Shown: positions 43,193-52,394 of the stretch, one piece after another
How positions within the stretch are numbered: position 1 is the stretch's first letter
How the letters are laid out: each line of letters starts with the position of its first letter
Assembly: GCA_963575745.1 (NCBI GenBank)
Contig: CAUYUJ010015837.1
Coordinates: forward strand, 1,826,540 to 1,890,539
Length of the DNA: 64,000 nucleotides
Direction: 5' to 3'
Source: Prorocentrum cordatum
Taxonomy: Eukaryota; Sar; Dinophyceae; Prorocentrales; Prorocentraceae
The notes under the pieces: model-generated
What the model saw: the letters and a program-made list of their open reading frames with translations, nothing else
Told to the model about the DNA's origin: nothing
The model's database searches: none
Made by a program: the position numbers and the translations under genes

Positions 43193-43462
43193 ACACCATA
43201 GAATGCACCACGCTGATTGCACCACCTAGATTGTACCACGTAGGTTGCACCACATAGGTTGCACAACGTAGATTGCACACCAGAGGTAATACAACATATA
43301 AGTCACTGCACATGTTGCACCACATACGCCGCACAGCATGTACTGCACAATATAGGTTGCACCACATAGGTTGCCACACATATATTGCGCAGCGCGAAGT
43401 TGCACCACCTAGATCGCACCACGTAGATGGCACGACATAGGTTGTTCCACATACAGTGCACT
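43193..43462 (+). repeat. 14-bp minisatellite, array 2
   Basis: Same 14-mer family as at 41700-41862, about 19 units, in the same orientation. The two arrays bracket 1.33 kb. Confidence 0.9.
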
Positions 43463-43639
43463 GATTATAATGCTAGAAACATACCGTTTAGGGTCGACGC
43501 TGGCTAACACCGTTTACTCGCAAATTCGCGGTCCATGCGTAAGTTGTTCACGTTACCCCACCACCGCGGTGCACGCGATCCTTGACCCAGCATCAGTTCT
43601 ACGATTCAAGAACAGTCAAGCTGTGTGGGTCCGAATCAG

Positions 43640-43894
43640 GCAATGTTGGGCAGATTCTTGATCTGGATGCACCGTGGTTGAGCATTGCACCGCAGGATGT
43701 CGCGCACAGTCCATCCAGACAAGACTCAGGACGTGCCTGGTGCGACAGAGGCGTTCAAGAGACTCAAAGGAGGGCGGGGTCATGCGGCGAGGGTGGGACT
43801 TCACGAGGACCGCTGCAAGCATGGCACTGCTGCTCGCATTCAGCACGAGCCTGAAGTGGTACGGGTCAGCCATGACGGCCAAGATTGCACGTGA
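43640..43894 (+). pseudogene. J-domain (DnaJ-like) fragment, frame-broken
   Basis: One frame (from 43582) reads VGQILDLDAPWLSIAPQDV, which fits helix I of a J-domain. Another frame (43685-43894) reads RMSRTVHPDKTQDVPGATEA and FKRL, which fits the end of helix II, the invariant HPD loop and helix III. The two join only through a frame change near 43700, and several residues of helix II seem to be missing. The rest (about 40 codons) is unrecognised. J-proteins stimulate Hsp70 ATPase. Alone this is a domain remnant, or two exons whose splice sites I cannot see. It is the clearest host-type protein signal in the window. Confidence 0.55.
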
Positions 43895-43899
43895 GACAT

Positions 43900-44928
43900 A
43901 CCTACTTGCAGTCTAGGCCATCTCGGTAGCCGTCGACCTCACATCCCCATTGGCTCTGATAGCGGACCCCTGGATGAAAGTTTAACACCTTAGCTTGTGT
44001 CGCCACGCCACGAGAATACAGCTTGAGCAACTCAGCAGAAGATACGGCGGAGCGCCTGACAAGCACCACACCGACCGTAGCACGTTTTGCTCCCACCCGG
44101 GATCCTGACCCCCGAGATCCTTGGAGGTCCCCGGAGGATTCCGGAGGCCCGAAAAGGGCCGAAAATTTCGAATATACATGCCTCCTCGATCCTCGAGAAA
44201 AGCCGAGCGCAAAACTTAGGAAGCGATCGCTCCAGGGGCTTTCGGCCAGTGCAGCGACGCGGGGCCAGGGCACTTCTCCGGAAGGCGGGGGCGACACCTC
44301 AGCGCGAGCCTCGCCCCCGCGACGGCCGCGGTGATGGTGAAGGCACGCTCTTCGGAGGGGGCCCCTAAAAGAACTGGTGTGTCCATACCGTGTGGTGAGC
44401 CGGTGGGGATTCTTGGAATTTCGGTCGTTTTCGTCAGTTCCTCAAGGTGTTCCTGCCTCGGGACGCGTCCCAGCAGCTGCGGCTCGCCGAGAGCGTCCAG
44501 GGGGCGCCTGGATCCCCGAACGGCCGCCCGAGTCCCGAGCTATGGCCTGGAAGCCAAGCATTCGGAAGAGGGTTGGTGTCGGACGGGACTAAGACGAAGA
44601 AAAAATCGTTCTAGAACGTTCCAGAAAGCTCTCAGAGCGTTCCTAAGCGCTTTGAGAAGGCCACGATGCCCGAGTCATCCTCCAGAGCCGCCCGATCTCA
44701 GAGATTCTAAATTTGTCCTCACCCGATGTTATCTTCGTCCTGGCCTCGGTTATGGTGTGGTGAGCCGGTGGGGGTTCGGGGACACCGCACGGTTTGTTGC
44801 AGTTGGGTCGTTCCTTTTCCGAGGAGGTCTCGGTCAGTTGGGGCTTCCAGGGTCCTCAAGCGGTGCGGTGGCGGACCGTTGCCCAGGGCGATGGCGGCGG
44901 CGCTGCCCGCTCCGTGCAGCCTCGGCGA
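43900..44928. other. No gene recognised
   Basis: GC-rich sequence. GGTGTGGTGAGCCGGTGGGG-like sequence occurs near 44390 and again near 44755, which suggests a diverged duplication of about 365 bp. Open frames (for example 44331-45161) resemble nothing known. Confidence 0.45.
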
Positions 44929-44929
44929 C

Positions 44930-44934
44930 GTCGT

Positions 44935-44969
<35 letters not shown>

Positions 44970-44978
44970 TCGTGGGAT
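44930..44978 (+). repeat. GGCGTC hexamer microsatellite
   Basis: Six to seven units of GGCGTC after GTCGTCGTC. Confidence 0.9.
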
Positions 44979-45195
44979 TTCGAGCTCACCGCACGGACTG
45001 TCGCCGCACCGATTCCTGGGTGGGAATCCCCGAGCTGCGCGGCGCTTTCCGGAAGAGCGGCCTTCCGCACTCTCGGACTGTCGGGCCCACCTCCAAGGAT
45101 TTGGCCGGCGAGGAGGTGCGCCCCGCGCCCGAAAGCAAATTTGGGGCTGTTGCCCGGATGAAAGCGAGGCAGGTACAAGAATTCGAGTATGGAGT

Positions 45196-45480
45196 TTTGA
45201 GGAGGAGGAGGAGGAGGAGGAGGAGGAAGAAGAAGAGGAGGAGGAGGAGGAGGAGGAGGCGCAGCAGGGAGAGGGGGAGGGCGAGGACGGCGGAGGAGGA
45301 GAAGGAGGAGGAGGGGAAGGAGGAGGATGAGGAGGAGGAGGAGGAGGAGGAGGAGGGGGAGGAGCATGCGCGCGACCTGGGGGCGGACGAGTGACCGCAT
45401 CCGCGCAGGAAGAGGAGGAGGAGGACGAGGAGGAGGAGGAGGAGGAGGAGGAGGAGGAGGAGGAGGAGGGAGGGAGGGAG
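45196..45480 (+). repeat. GGA/GAG microsatellite, two tracts
   Basis: Impure GGA at 45196-45365 and a purer tract at 45412-45490 ending in GGAG tetramers. It lies just beyond the 3' end of the minus-strand LINE coding region. Confidence 0.93.
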
Positions 45481-45559
45481 GGAGGGAGGAAGGGTGTGGT
45501 GGGACGCAGGCATGGCGAAGAGTTCGCGAGCTCTCGTCGTCTTGCCGCGCTCCCCGCCT

Positions 45560-45983
45560 AGGCCTCCTGTTCTGTAGGAGGAAAGCCAAGAGAGGCGGCG
45601 GGGGCGGCAATAGTGGGTCCCGCCTCGAAGAAGGAGGCGAAGGAAAGGTTACCTGTCCATGGCGCTCTGCGCCTGTGGGCCGCGGCCCTCCTGGCCTGGC
45701 GCCTGAGCTGCGCCTCAGAGCGGTTGGCCGCAATGCGTGCCATCTGCTCAGGGGTGAGGCGAGGCGGGAGGGGCGGCGGCGGCGGCGGCAGCGGGGGAAA
45801 CAGGGGAGAGACGGGGAGGGAGGGGCAAAGCCCCAGCAAATTCTCAGCTTCAAGCTCCTCATCCGATCCTGGCTCATGCATGGGAATATTCATGCTGGGG
45901 CCGTCAGGAGCTGGAGTCGGAGCTGGAGTGGGAGCTGGAGTCGGAGCACATATGGGGCCCTTGGGAGTCTCACCGGGATCGTC
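45560..45983 (-). pseudogene. C-terminal extension with an RPA32-binding-like helix
   Basis: In the same frame as the methyltransferase-like domain, past the UAG at 45986-45984: a Pro-Thr-Ala-Pro repeat, MNIPMHEPGSDEELEAEN, a Pro-rich stretch, then LTPEQMARIAANRSEAQ followed by LRRQARRAAAHRRR. The last part resembles the helix by which SMARCAL1, XPA and similar proteins bind RPA32 (L-T-x-E-Q-x-x-x-I-x-x-N-R-x-x-A). It is either the real end of the element's protein, disabled by a C to T change, or the first exon of a host gene. UAG at 45560-45558 ends it, and beyond lies the GGA microsatellite. Confidence 0.45.
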
Positions 45984-46934
45984 CTAGAACCTGTGCATCT
46001 CTGGGTCAGCTCTCTGCATCTTGGTCGTTCCTCCTGCAAAGTCTGGTGCAGTCTCGAAGTCCGTACCTATCTCTGGCAGGTAAAACTTGCGTAAGTCGGC
46101 GCACAATGCGCTCTCGTCAAATTGCTGATTATCGTTGTCAGCATCTGCATAAATATTTTGCATGAAGGCTGCAATGGCTGCTGCTAAACGTGCACACATA
46201 TCCTCAGGATATGTTTTCTTAGCATGCGTCTTAAAGACCGTGCGTCCTCCAACATGCTCCTTCCCCTGCAGTATTGTGTGCACTCCTCTCCCGTGTTGAC
46301 ACCAGCCATTGCCTGGCCCGTCGCACAGGCGTCGTCGCAAACATGGCATCCTCAGTCCGAGGAGACGCGTGGGAGCTCTGCCAAACTCCGCTGGATCTCG
46401 ATATGTTGGCTGCAACGTGCATTGATCGAAGTCGGCCGTGATCGTGATGGGCGCTGAGGCTAGGGCCTCGAGGGGCTCCCAGTGGAAGCTACTGGGGGCC
46501 TCTGGCCGCCAGTGGGCCGGGAGGGGATGTTCGGTCCACCCAGAGGTCCCAGCCACCATGTGGCAGCCCAGAAGGAACACAAGGTTCTGCAGTAGCATAT
46601 TGGCCGCATGTAGTTGTAGGGCCTGTCGTTCTGAAACCCAAGGGACGCCCCAGAACCATTCATGCATACGTAAAGGGGGGGGACCCCCGTCCAGCCATCT
46701 GGCCGCGCTCCAGGTTTCACAAGGGGGTCCCCCCCCGTGTTCCACACCCGTCTGGCCAAGATGTGTTCACCCCACTGTGTGATAGTATCTGTGCGCATGA
46801 GGTCCCTCATATCTGTGTCAATGGCAATGTCCACTGAGAGCATGATAATATGGCAGGCTGTCGCAATTTGCCCCTGCTCAATCCAGGCCTGCGCGTCGCC
46901 TTCGCGGCGCCTGCCTGAGAAAAGGTTGAGCACA
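45984..46934 (-). pseudogene. C5-methyltransferase-like domain at the LINE C-terminus
   Basis: Begins in the 47962-46460 frame with EIVVLNLFSGRRREGDAQAW (motif I, F-S-G) and IIMLSVDIAIDTDMRDL (motif II with Asp). A C8 homopolymer on plus (46729-46736) shifts the frame. The next frame (46745-45984) continues with GGPPCETWSAARW (motif IV, Pro-Pro-Cys) and later TSGWTEHPLPAHW (motif VI, E-H-P in place of E-N-V). ITADFDQCTLQPTYRDP and TRLLGLRMPCLRR resemble later conserved strands. I associate LFSG...PPCETWS...EHP with a recurrent domain in dinoflagellate retroelements. Catalysis is not shown, and the Pro-Cys is compatible with it. UAG (45986-45984) ends the frame, but the same frame continues. 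Confidence 0.65.
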
Positions 46935-47256
46935 ACGATCTCCTTTCTGTACACTCGTATGGGTATCCACTCGGCAGCTGTGCCACTGAAATCCTGCGGT
47001 CGATATCTGTAGTATCTGTCACTGTATGTAAGCCCTTCCTGCTCTGCTGTCTGTGGGGGGTCAGTAAAGAGAGCTGTGTATGCTGATAGTGCAGTAGGTC
47101 CTATTTCGTATGCGTGCGTACGAAGAAGTTCCTTGGCCTCACTCTCAGAGAAGAAGGCTGCTGCAAACATGGCTGCTGGGTACAGCCCGCCCACTGGATA
47201 TTGTATGTGTGCTGGGAATGCTGCTCTCCACCTGCCTAGTCCTGCACGGCGTTGCT

Positions 47257-47962
47257 TCGCGTGCTGGTCGAGATCTGCTTGTCGCAGCTCCTCTGCCCTG
47301 TCTGGAGAGACCGTGGCTCCGTGCAAAATGTATGCCAACTGGCACACTGCAGCGTCAAAGGCTAGGTGATCCCTGAGAAGACGCCGAGAGGAGAAAGCCA
47401 TAGAGCACGCCATGCATACGGACCCCTCCCCCATGAACCTGGATACCACATGTACCTGGCTGTAATGTGCGCGCACAATGTGCTGTCGTGTGCTCTTTGC
47501 AGTCGTACCCACATAGACACACCACATGCATCGAAAGTAATCTTGCACCTGCGGGGAGGGATGGAGAGGGTGATTCACGTTCGTGATCGGTATCGGTACT
47601 CCTGCCGGGTGCACAAGCTGAAAGAAATCTTGCTGCGCCTTGTCGGCTCGGGCTGCTCTTGCCGCTGCATTTGCGTGCGCAGCGAGGGTGGCGTGCAACA
47701 CTTTCTTCCAAGCTGGGAGAGTCTGCAAGATTCGAACTTCCCATGCCTGGAAGTCCTCCTCTGGATCTGGCATGTCACGAAGTCGGCAGTTGGTGGTTCG
47801 CACCCACTGCAAGTCCTGTAGTACTTTGTGTAACCATGTATTTTTCCGCGTGTGTGCCTTGCGGTAGACATGCGTGAGTAATCTGCGCAGCGCAGGTGTG
47901 CCATGGTGTAAGAGGCGACCCAGCAAGCGAAGCCTGCAGATCCGCCCGTCGTACCCGTGCAA
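47257..47962 (-). pseudogene. LINE zinc-finger region between RT and methyltransferase-like domain
   Basis: This is the first part of a 500-codon frame (47962-46460). RNA/DNA-binding helices (RLLGRLLHHGTPALRRLL, EEDFQAWEVRILQTLPAW) precede two fingers. The first is YFRCMWC...TRQHIVRAH, C-x2-C-x12-H-x4-H. The second is VCMACSMAF...RDHLAFDAAVC, C-x2-C-x12-H-x7-C. A charged helix follows (AEELRQADLDQHAKQRR). LINEs often carry one zinc knuckle after RT, so a pair of C2H2-like fingers is less common. Binding to template RNA or target DNA is inferred. Confidence 0.7.
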
Positions 47963-50549
47963 GTATCAGCCTGTCGGGGTCTGAGTCGGAGTCCTTCTGA
48001 GGGGCCCTCAGAACCTGACGGTATTTGCTGATGATCAGGTGCTGGAGGTTTGCGTGCTGAGCTTCCGTGAGCTCGGGCCATGTGCCTGCATTGTAGAGGA
48101 GGCCCGCGAAAATAAGTGTGTCCACGAAGTGCAGTGTGGCCTGTTGTGGGAGCCCAAATAGGGGAGCCAAAGACCCTTCTACGCAGTAGCGTACCAGAAG
48201 ACCGCACAGACGCTTCCCGATGGGCCAGCTCGGGCCCGATAGATCCCAATTCGTCAAACTGTGTGCCCAAGTGCGGGTATGTCCTCACCGCAAGCAGGGT
48301 GAAGCGCCCTAGAAGTTCTGATTGGATCTCGAAGCGGCCTTCCCGTTCGAGCCACAACTCCCGTTTGGCACGCTTGGCGCCAACTCCTCTTAGTTGAAAC
48401 AGCACCTCCGGCTCGCCTGCAGCGAAATTGAGCCTGAGGCCTCTTCTCACAAAGCTGGCGGCGACCACTGCAGCTACCTTGGACGCTGCTTCGAGCAGGT
48501 GCAGGGCTGCTCCTATGACAACAATCGCACCATGATCGAAAAAAAGCATACCTCGAGCCCTCCTCTCATAGTGTCGGGAGCTTGCTGCATCATGTCAGAC
48601 ATGGTAGCGTGTAATGAGATGGGTATGCGTAGGTCTAGCTCCAGCTCCTGCAGTCCCTGCTGGGCTTCCTTCACACATGCTGCCATGACGTAGTTGAAAA
48701 TTACGTCGCCTAGCTGCTGTCCTGGTACCGCTCCTTCAAGCGAGAAGGCGACTGCTGACGCTCCTGGGTACCAAAACCAATTGCCTGAGTAGCTGGAGGC
48801 TGTGAGCGCGCGTAGGTGTCGTGATATCCCCGCTTGTTCCAGTAGTGTGTGATGTGCTGCAATGTGAGCCTCGAGGTCCTCAATGGCGCCAGGTGGGAGC
48901 CCCGCTGTTTGTAGTATGCTGTGTAGGTCCGCATCTGAGGTGCCCAACTGCATGACGATCTCTCGCACTGCACGATAAAAAGCTGAGACTGCGTCTAACA
49001 TGAAAAAGAGCGCTGATAGCTTGAGCGTCTGTGCGAGTTCCTGGAAGGAGCGTATAGCAAGCGCTGCAAGGTCAACGCCTCTCCCCGAAATTCCTCCATA
49101 GTGTCCATCTCCTGCATATGCAGGGAGTGCTTCTGCAAGCGGCGCCCGCAGTAGTTGTCGGTATGTCCCCGGGTTGGGAGGATACCATGACAGACCGATG
49201 ATTCTTGCATATGGCGGGGGTAGTTTTCTTCTTCCAGATGTTCCAGTAAGTGCCCCCCTTCCACTGTAAAGGTTCCCCGATGCGGGTACATGCTTTGACC
49301 ACCACAGGATAGAACAGGGCCCCCAGGGCCGCGGCAAAACTTCGGAGAAGGGCCCCTGGGATACCATCTAAGCTGGCAGCTGAGGGCTTGGCAGCGCGGC
49401 AAGCTCTCTGGTAGTTGGAGAGGGTGGGGAGAAACACTTCCTCATATGGGATGTCATGTGTCAGATCCTGAGGAAGGGATGGGACACTTCGTGCAAAGGC
49501 GCTGGCGTCTGCAACTGGCACTACCACTCCAACTTCTTCCGCAGCAAAGTGGCGAAGCCATCTATCTGCTGCTTCCTCATGGGTGGCAGCCATGCTGCCA
49601 TCCTCTAGCTCCAGGATGGGTAGGGCTCTAGTATCTACCTTCTTGGACGAACCTATTCCCAGAGCACGTAGTTTGGCAAAAAACTGATCGCACTGCCTGC
49701 GGCCCCGTGCATCCGAGACTCCCTGCACAAGGTTGTTGTAGTTCTGCATGGCATCCTGCATAGTCGCATGTCGGATCAAAAGGGCAGCGTGAAAAAAAAA
49801 GGAGCAGCTCACGACGTGCTAGGACACAAGCGCGCACTCCATGTGCGTAGTCCCAGCAGGTAATGTAGTCCCATATTCCCGTCTCCATCCCATGTCCCGT
49901 TTGATATTCCTGTGGTCTGAAAGGGGGAGGTAGTATGATGGCCGAGACCCATTGGTGACCCCAGTGCGCAAGTAAGCGTGGTTTGCCGATGCCTCTCATA
50001 TGGCCTTGCTGTTTGCGTATGTCGGCTTCTCGGCACAAAAGTGATGCTGTTGCTTGCGGGGGGAGGAGACATGGCTGCTGTAGTTTCCGCGTGCGTCGTA
50101 CTAGCGTGGGCAAGCAGGGCACGCGTGCTCTCCTAGGGCCACGTGGCCTCTCATGATCTGCCTCTGTTGTTGCAAAATGCAACTGCCACGCGAAAAAGAT
50201 GATACGTACCGTGGCTCTGTGAGCCTGCAGCCCGATCTTGCGAGCTAGGCGTAAGTATTTGCTTCGCTCATCTTGCATACTGAGTGTGCTGACGCTGATC
50301 CACGATTGCCGAGGCTGCCGTCCTGCCGCCGTCGTACGTACTGGAAAAGCTGTCTCCATGGCATGTCTCACGTATTCTTCACAGGCCTTGACATGACCTG
50401 TACTGTGTACTGCAAAGTCTGTCTGTCGGAACTGCGTAAGCAAGTGTTGGAATATCCTGGCGGACACTGGATCCTTGTACATGGCAGGATCATGCTGCAC
50501 CTTGTAGGGCCTCGGTGCTGTTGGCACGTAGCTGGATGGCGGGAAAAGC
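47775..50549 (-). pseudogene. LINE reverse transcriptase (several frames)
   Basis: A linker runs from 50549 to the T9 homopolymer (A9 on plus, 49792-49800), where one extra T shifts the frame. Fingers: SLDGIPGALLRSFAAAL, EPLQWKGG, WKKK, CKNHRSVMVSS (49812-49180). After a shift come YRQLLRAPLAEALPAYAG, SGRGVDLAALAIRSFQ and motif A FFMLDAVSAFYRAV (about 49010), then VPGQQLGDVIF (motif B/D region) and ATMSDMM, where a Y/F-x-D-D box is expected. The catalytic pair therefore looks damaged. After a shift at a T7 run (48541) come LRLNFAAGEPEVLFQLRG and TYPHLGTQF (48549-48270). Further shifts near 48250 and 47960 lead into the thumb (YNAGTWPELTEAQ, LRAPQKD). Confidence 0.85.
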
Positions 50550-51416
50550 AAGCATGCTGCCACCACGTTGTGGTCTGGCTGCGTGACAGCGAGGTCGATG
50601 CCGTGATCGACTCCTTGCGCAGGCACACGTATACCAGAAGACACCGCTATGGAATCACGCCTCTTAGGTGTGGCGCGTGCTCCTGGGGCCGTCCAGGTAC
50701 CTGCAGATCCCGAGGGGTCCTCGTAGAAGGTGGATGGAGCCCATTGGGCTGTGCCCTGAAGGAACATGCGAAAACTGTGTCCAGGTAGTTTTTCAGGCTC
50801 CGCATGTACGGGCCCCACATGTGCATCTGCGTGTGATCCCACTGATGCATTGGCATCGACCAGTGTAACGACATGCTCTGCAGTACCTCTGAGCTGTATA
50901 ATAAGCTGCTGTAGTTGTTTCCACCAATATCGTATATGTGCTGGGGGTCGGCGCGAATGCGGAGCATGAGCAACACATGCACAAAGTGAGAGCGAAGGGG
51001 CCCTTACGGCCACAATCATGATATCTGGCGCTGCATGTAGCACTTGGCAGTGAGAAGGCTGTACGCTGCATCCCTCCTGGTACTCCCAATGCGTGTTGAT
51101 CCATACAGTACAGCCTTCCCCATCCGGAGTCGTTAGCCTGGGCGTGCAACAGGAATTACGGGCCAAGCTCGGAGGTGCCTGTCCGTCTGAGACGCGTCTC
51201 ACTTGTGCCTACTATGAAGTAGGGCCGCTGCGCAAACTGCCCCGCCAGCTGCATCATGCGGCCTGTGGCGTTGAAACCTTAAAACTTGTCGTGAGCCTGT
51301 CGGGAACCCTTGTAGGCTCGGGGGTCCAGCGAGAGCACATTGGCCATGGCCATCCAGCCCATGGCGAACACATGTCGGCCTCGTAGGGGTCTCTTGGGGA
51401 TCGGTAAGATTTCCCT
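50550..51416 (-). pseudogene. LINE APE-type endonuclease (EEP fold)
   Basis: Starts in one frame with MAMANVLSLDPRAYKGSRQA (motif with Asn). UAA at 51281-51279 and UAA at 51158-51156 interrupt it, but sense continues between and after them: LAGQFAQRPYFIVGTSETR, which has the metal-binding Glu, and LLHAQANDSGWG. Near 51120 the frame shifts. In the frame 51202-49628, GEGCTVWIN, VAVRAPS, VAHAPHS, VTLVDANASVG (G-x-x-N type turn with Asp and Asn), RRDSIAVSS and the closing DHNVVAACL (Asp-His pair) follow in EEP order. The enzyme would nick the target DNA for priming. Confidence 0.75.
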
Positions 51417-51599
51417 AATGCCCGTAGTGGAGGCCTGAGGCGTAGGGAGAGGCGCACCGTGGTCGAGTGGGTATGCCTGTCGGGAGCTGGAGTCGGAGGA
51501 GAGTAACCAAATCCAAGGTAGGGTTTTCTGGTGGGGGTCCTGATGTATGAGGGATCTCCACGCAGGCTCAATGCACTCAGGCAATACACGCATGGCGCA

Positions 51600-52389
51600 C
51601 AGGCGCGCGAGCGTATCCACGCACTCGTCCACGGATGCGCAGTGCGTCCGTGCACGTGCTCGTAAGCCACCACAATCACACACGCACGTATGATCTGAGT
51701 AAGACTGTCAAGCAGTGTCTTAGCAGGTAGCAGCACGCCATGCACATACCCTCCTTATACCCTCCTTGGTATATGCGGAGAACTTCCATATTATCCGTGT
51801 AAAAGCATACTGGAGCTTGTCTGCAACGCAATGGTGCTTGCAGAAGCTATGCTGTGGCCCAAATGGCCGCTTCCAGCTCAGCTCCTAACGGGGTTCTCGC
51901 ATCATAAGCATCCCACCCCTGCAATGGACCAGCTAGATATCCTAGGAAAGAGACCCCAAGAGTGGTGACAGCGAGAACACAGAAAGCCCATGCTGGTGAG
52001 CACATCTGCCCCTGATGTTTGAAATCCCCTGCCGTCGCACCTGTGTATATCTTGAGATGGTCGATCTGGGCCTCTGGGTCGAAAGGAACAAGACTGGCGA
52101 AGGCTGAGACTGTAGATGAATTCCAAAACTGAGCCCACGACAGCAAGTCATTGGAAAGCTGGATGGGCCATTTCTTCTCAAGCAACTTCTTGGTAGAGTG
52201 GAGCGGTGGTATGGGAGAGCAGGGGGCACCTGGCGTAGATTCCACTGGGTAGCTCTGAATCTGGTACCCGATGTGCTCCGAGCGATTTTCCGTTGGTTTG
52301 TCCCCTTCACTGGAGAATGGGCTAGCTGGAAAATCAGGATCTTGGATGGGAGCACTTGAATTCAAGACGGGTCGAGACGCTTCTGACAC
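51600..52389 (-). pseudogene. LINE RNase H domain, upstream of the endonuclease
   Basis: The first frame (52389-51847) has LKIYTGATAGDFKHQGQM, where TDGS is expected, then AWAFCVLAV, GYLAGPLQG and LGAELEAAIWATA with the catalytic Glu. UAG at 51849-51847 ends it. Reading on in the same frame gives APVCFYTDNMEVLRIYQGG, the third conserved strand with its Asp. The stop therefore sits inside the domain. At about 51750 an 11-bp direct duplication (ATACCCTCCTT twice) shifts the frame. YEHVHGRTAHPW then gives the His strand. A one-base deletion near 51633 precedes ECVDTLARL, with the last Asp. The first catalytic Asp appears lost. Confidence 0.7.
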
Positions 52390-52394
52390 GACCC

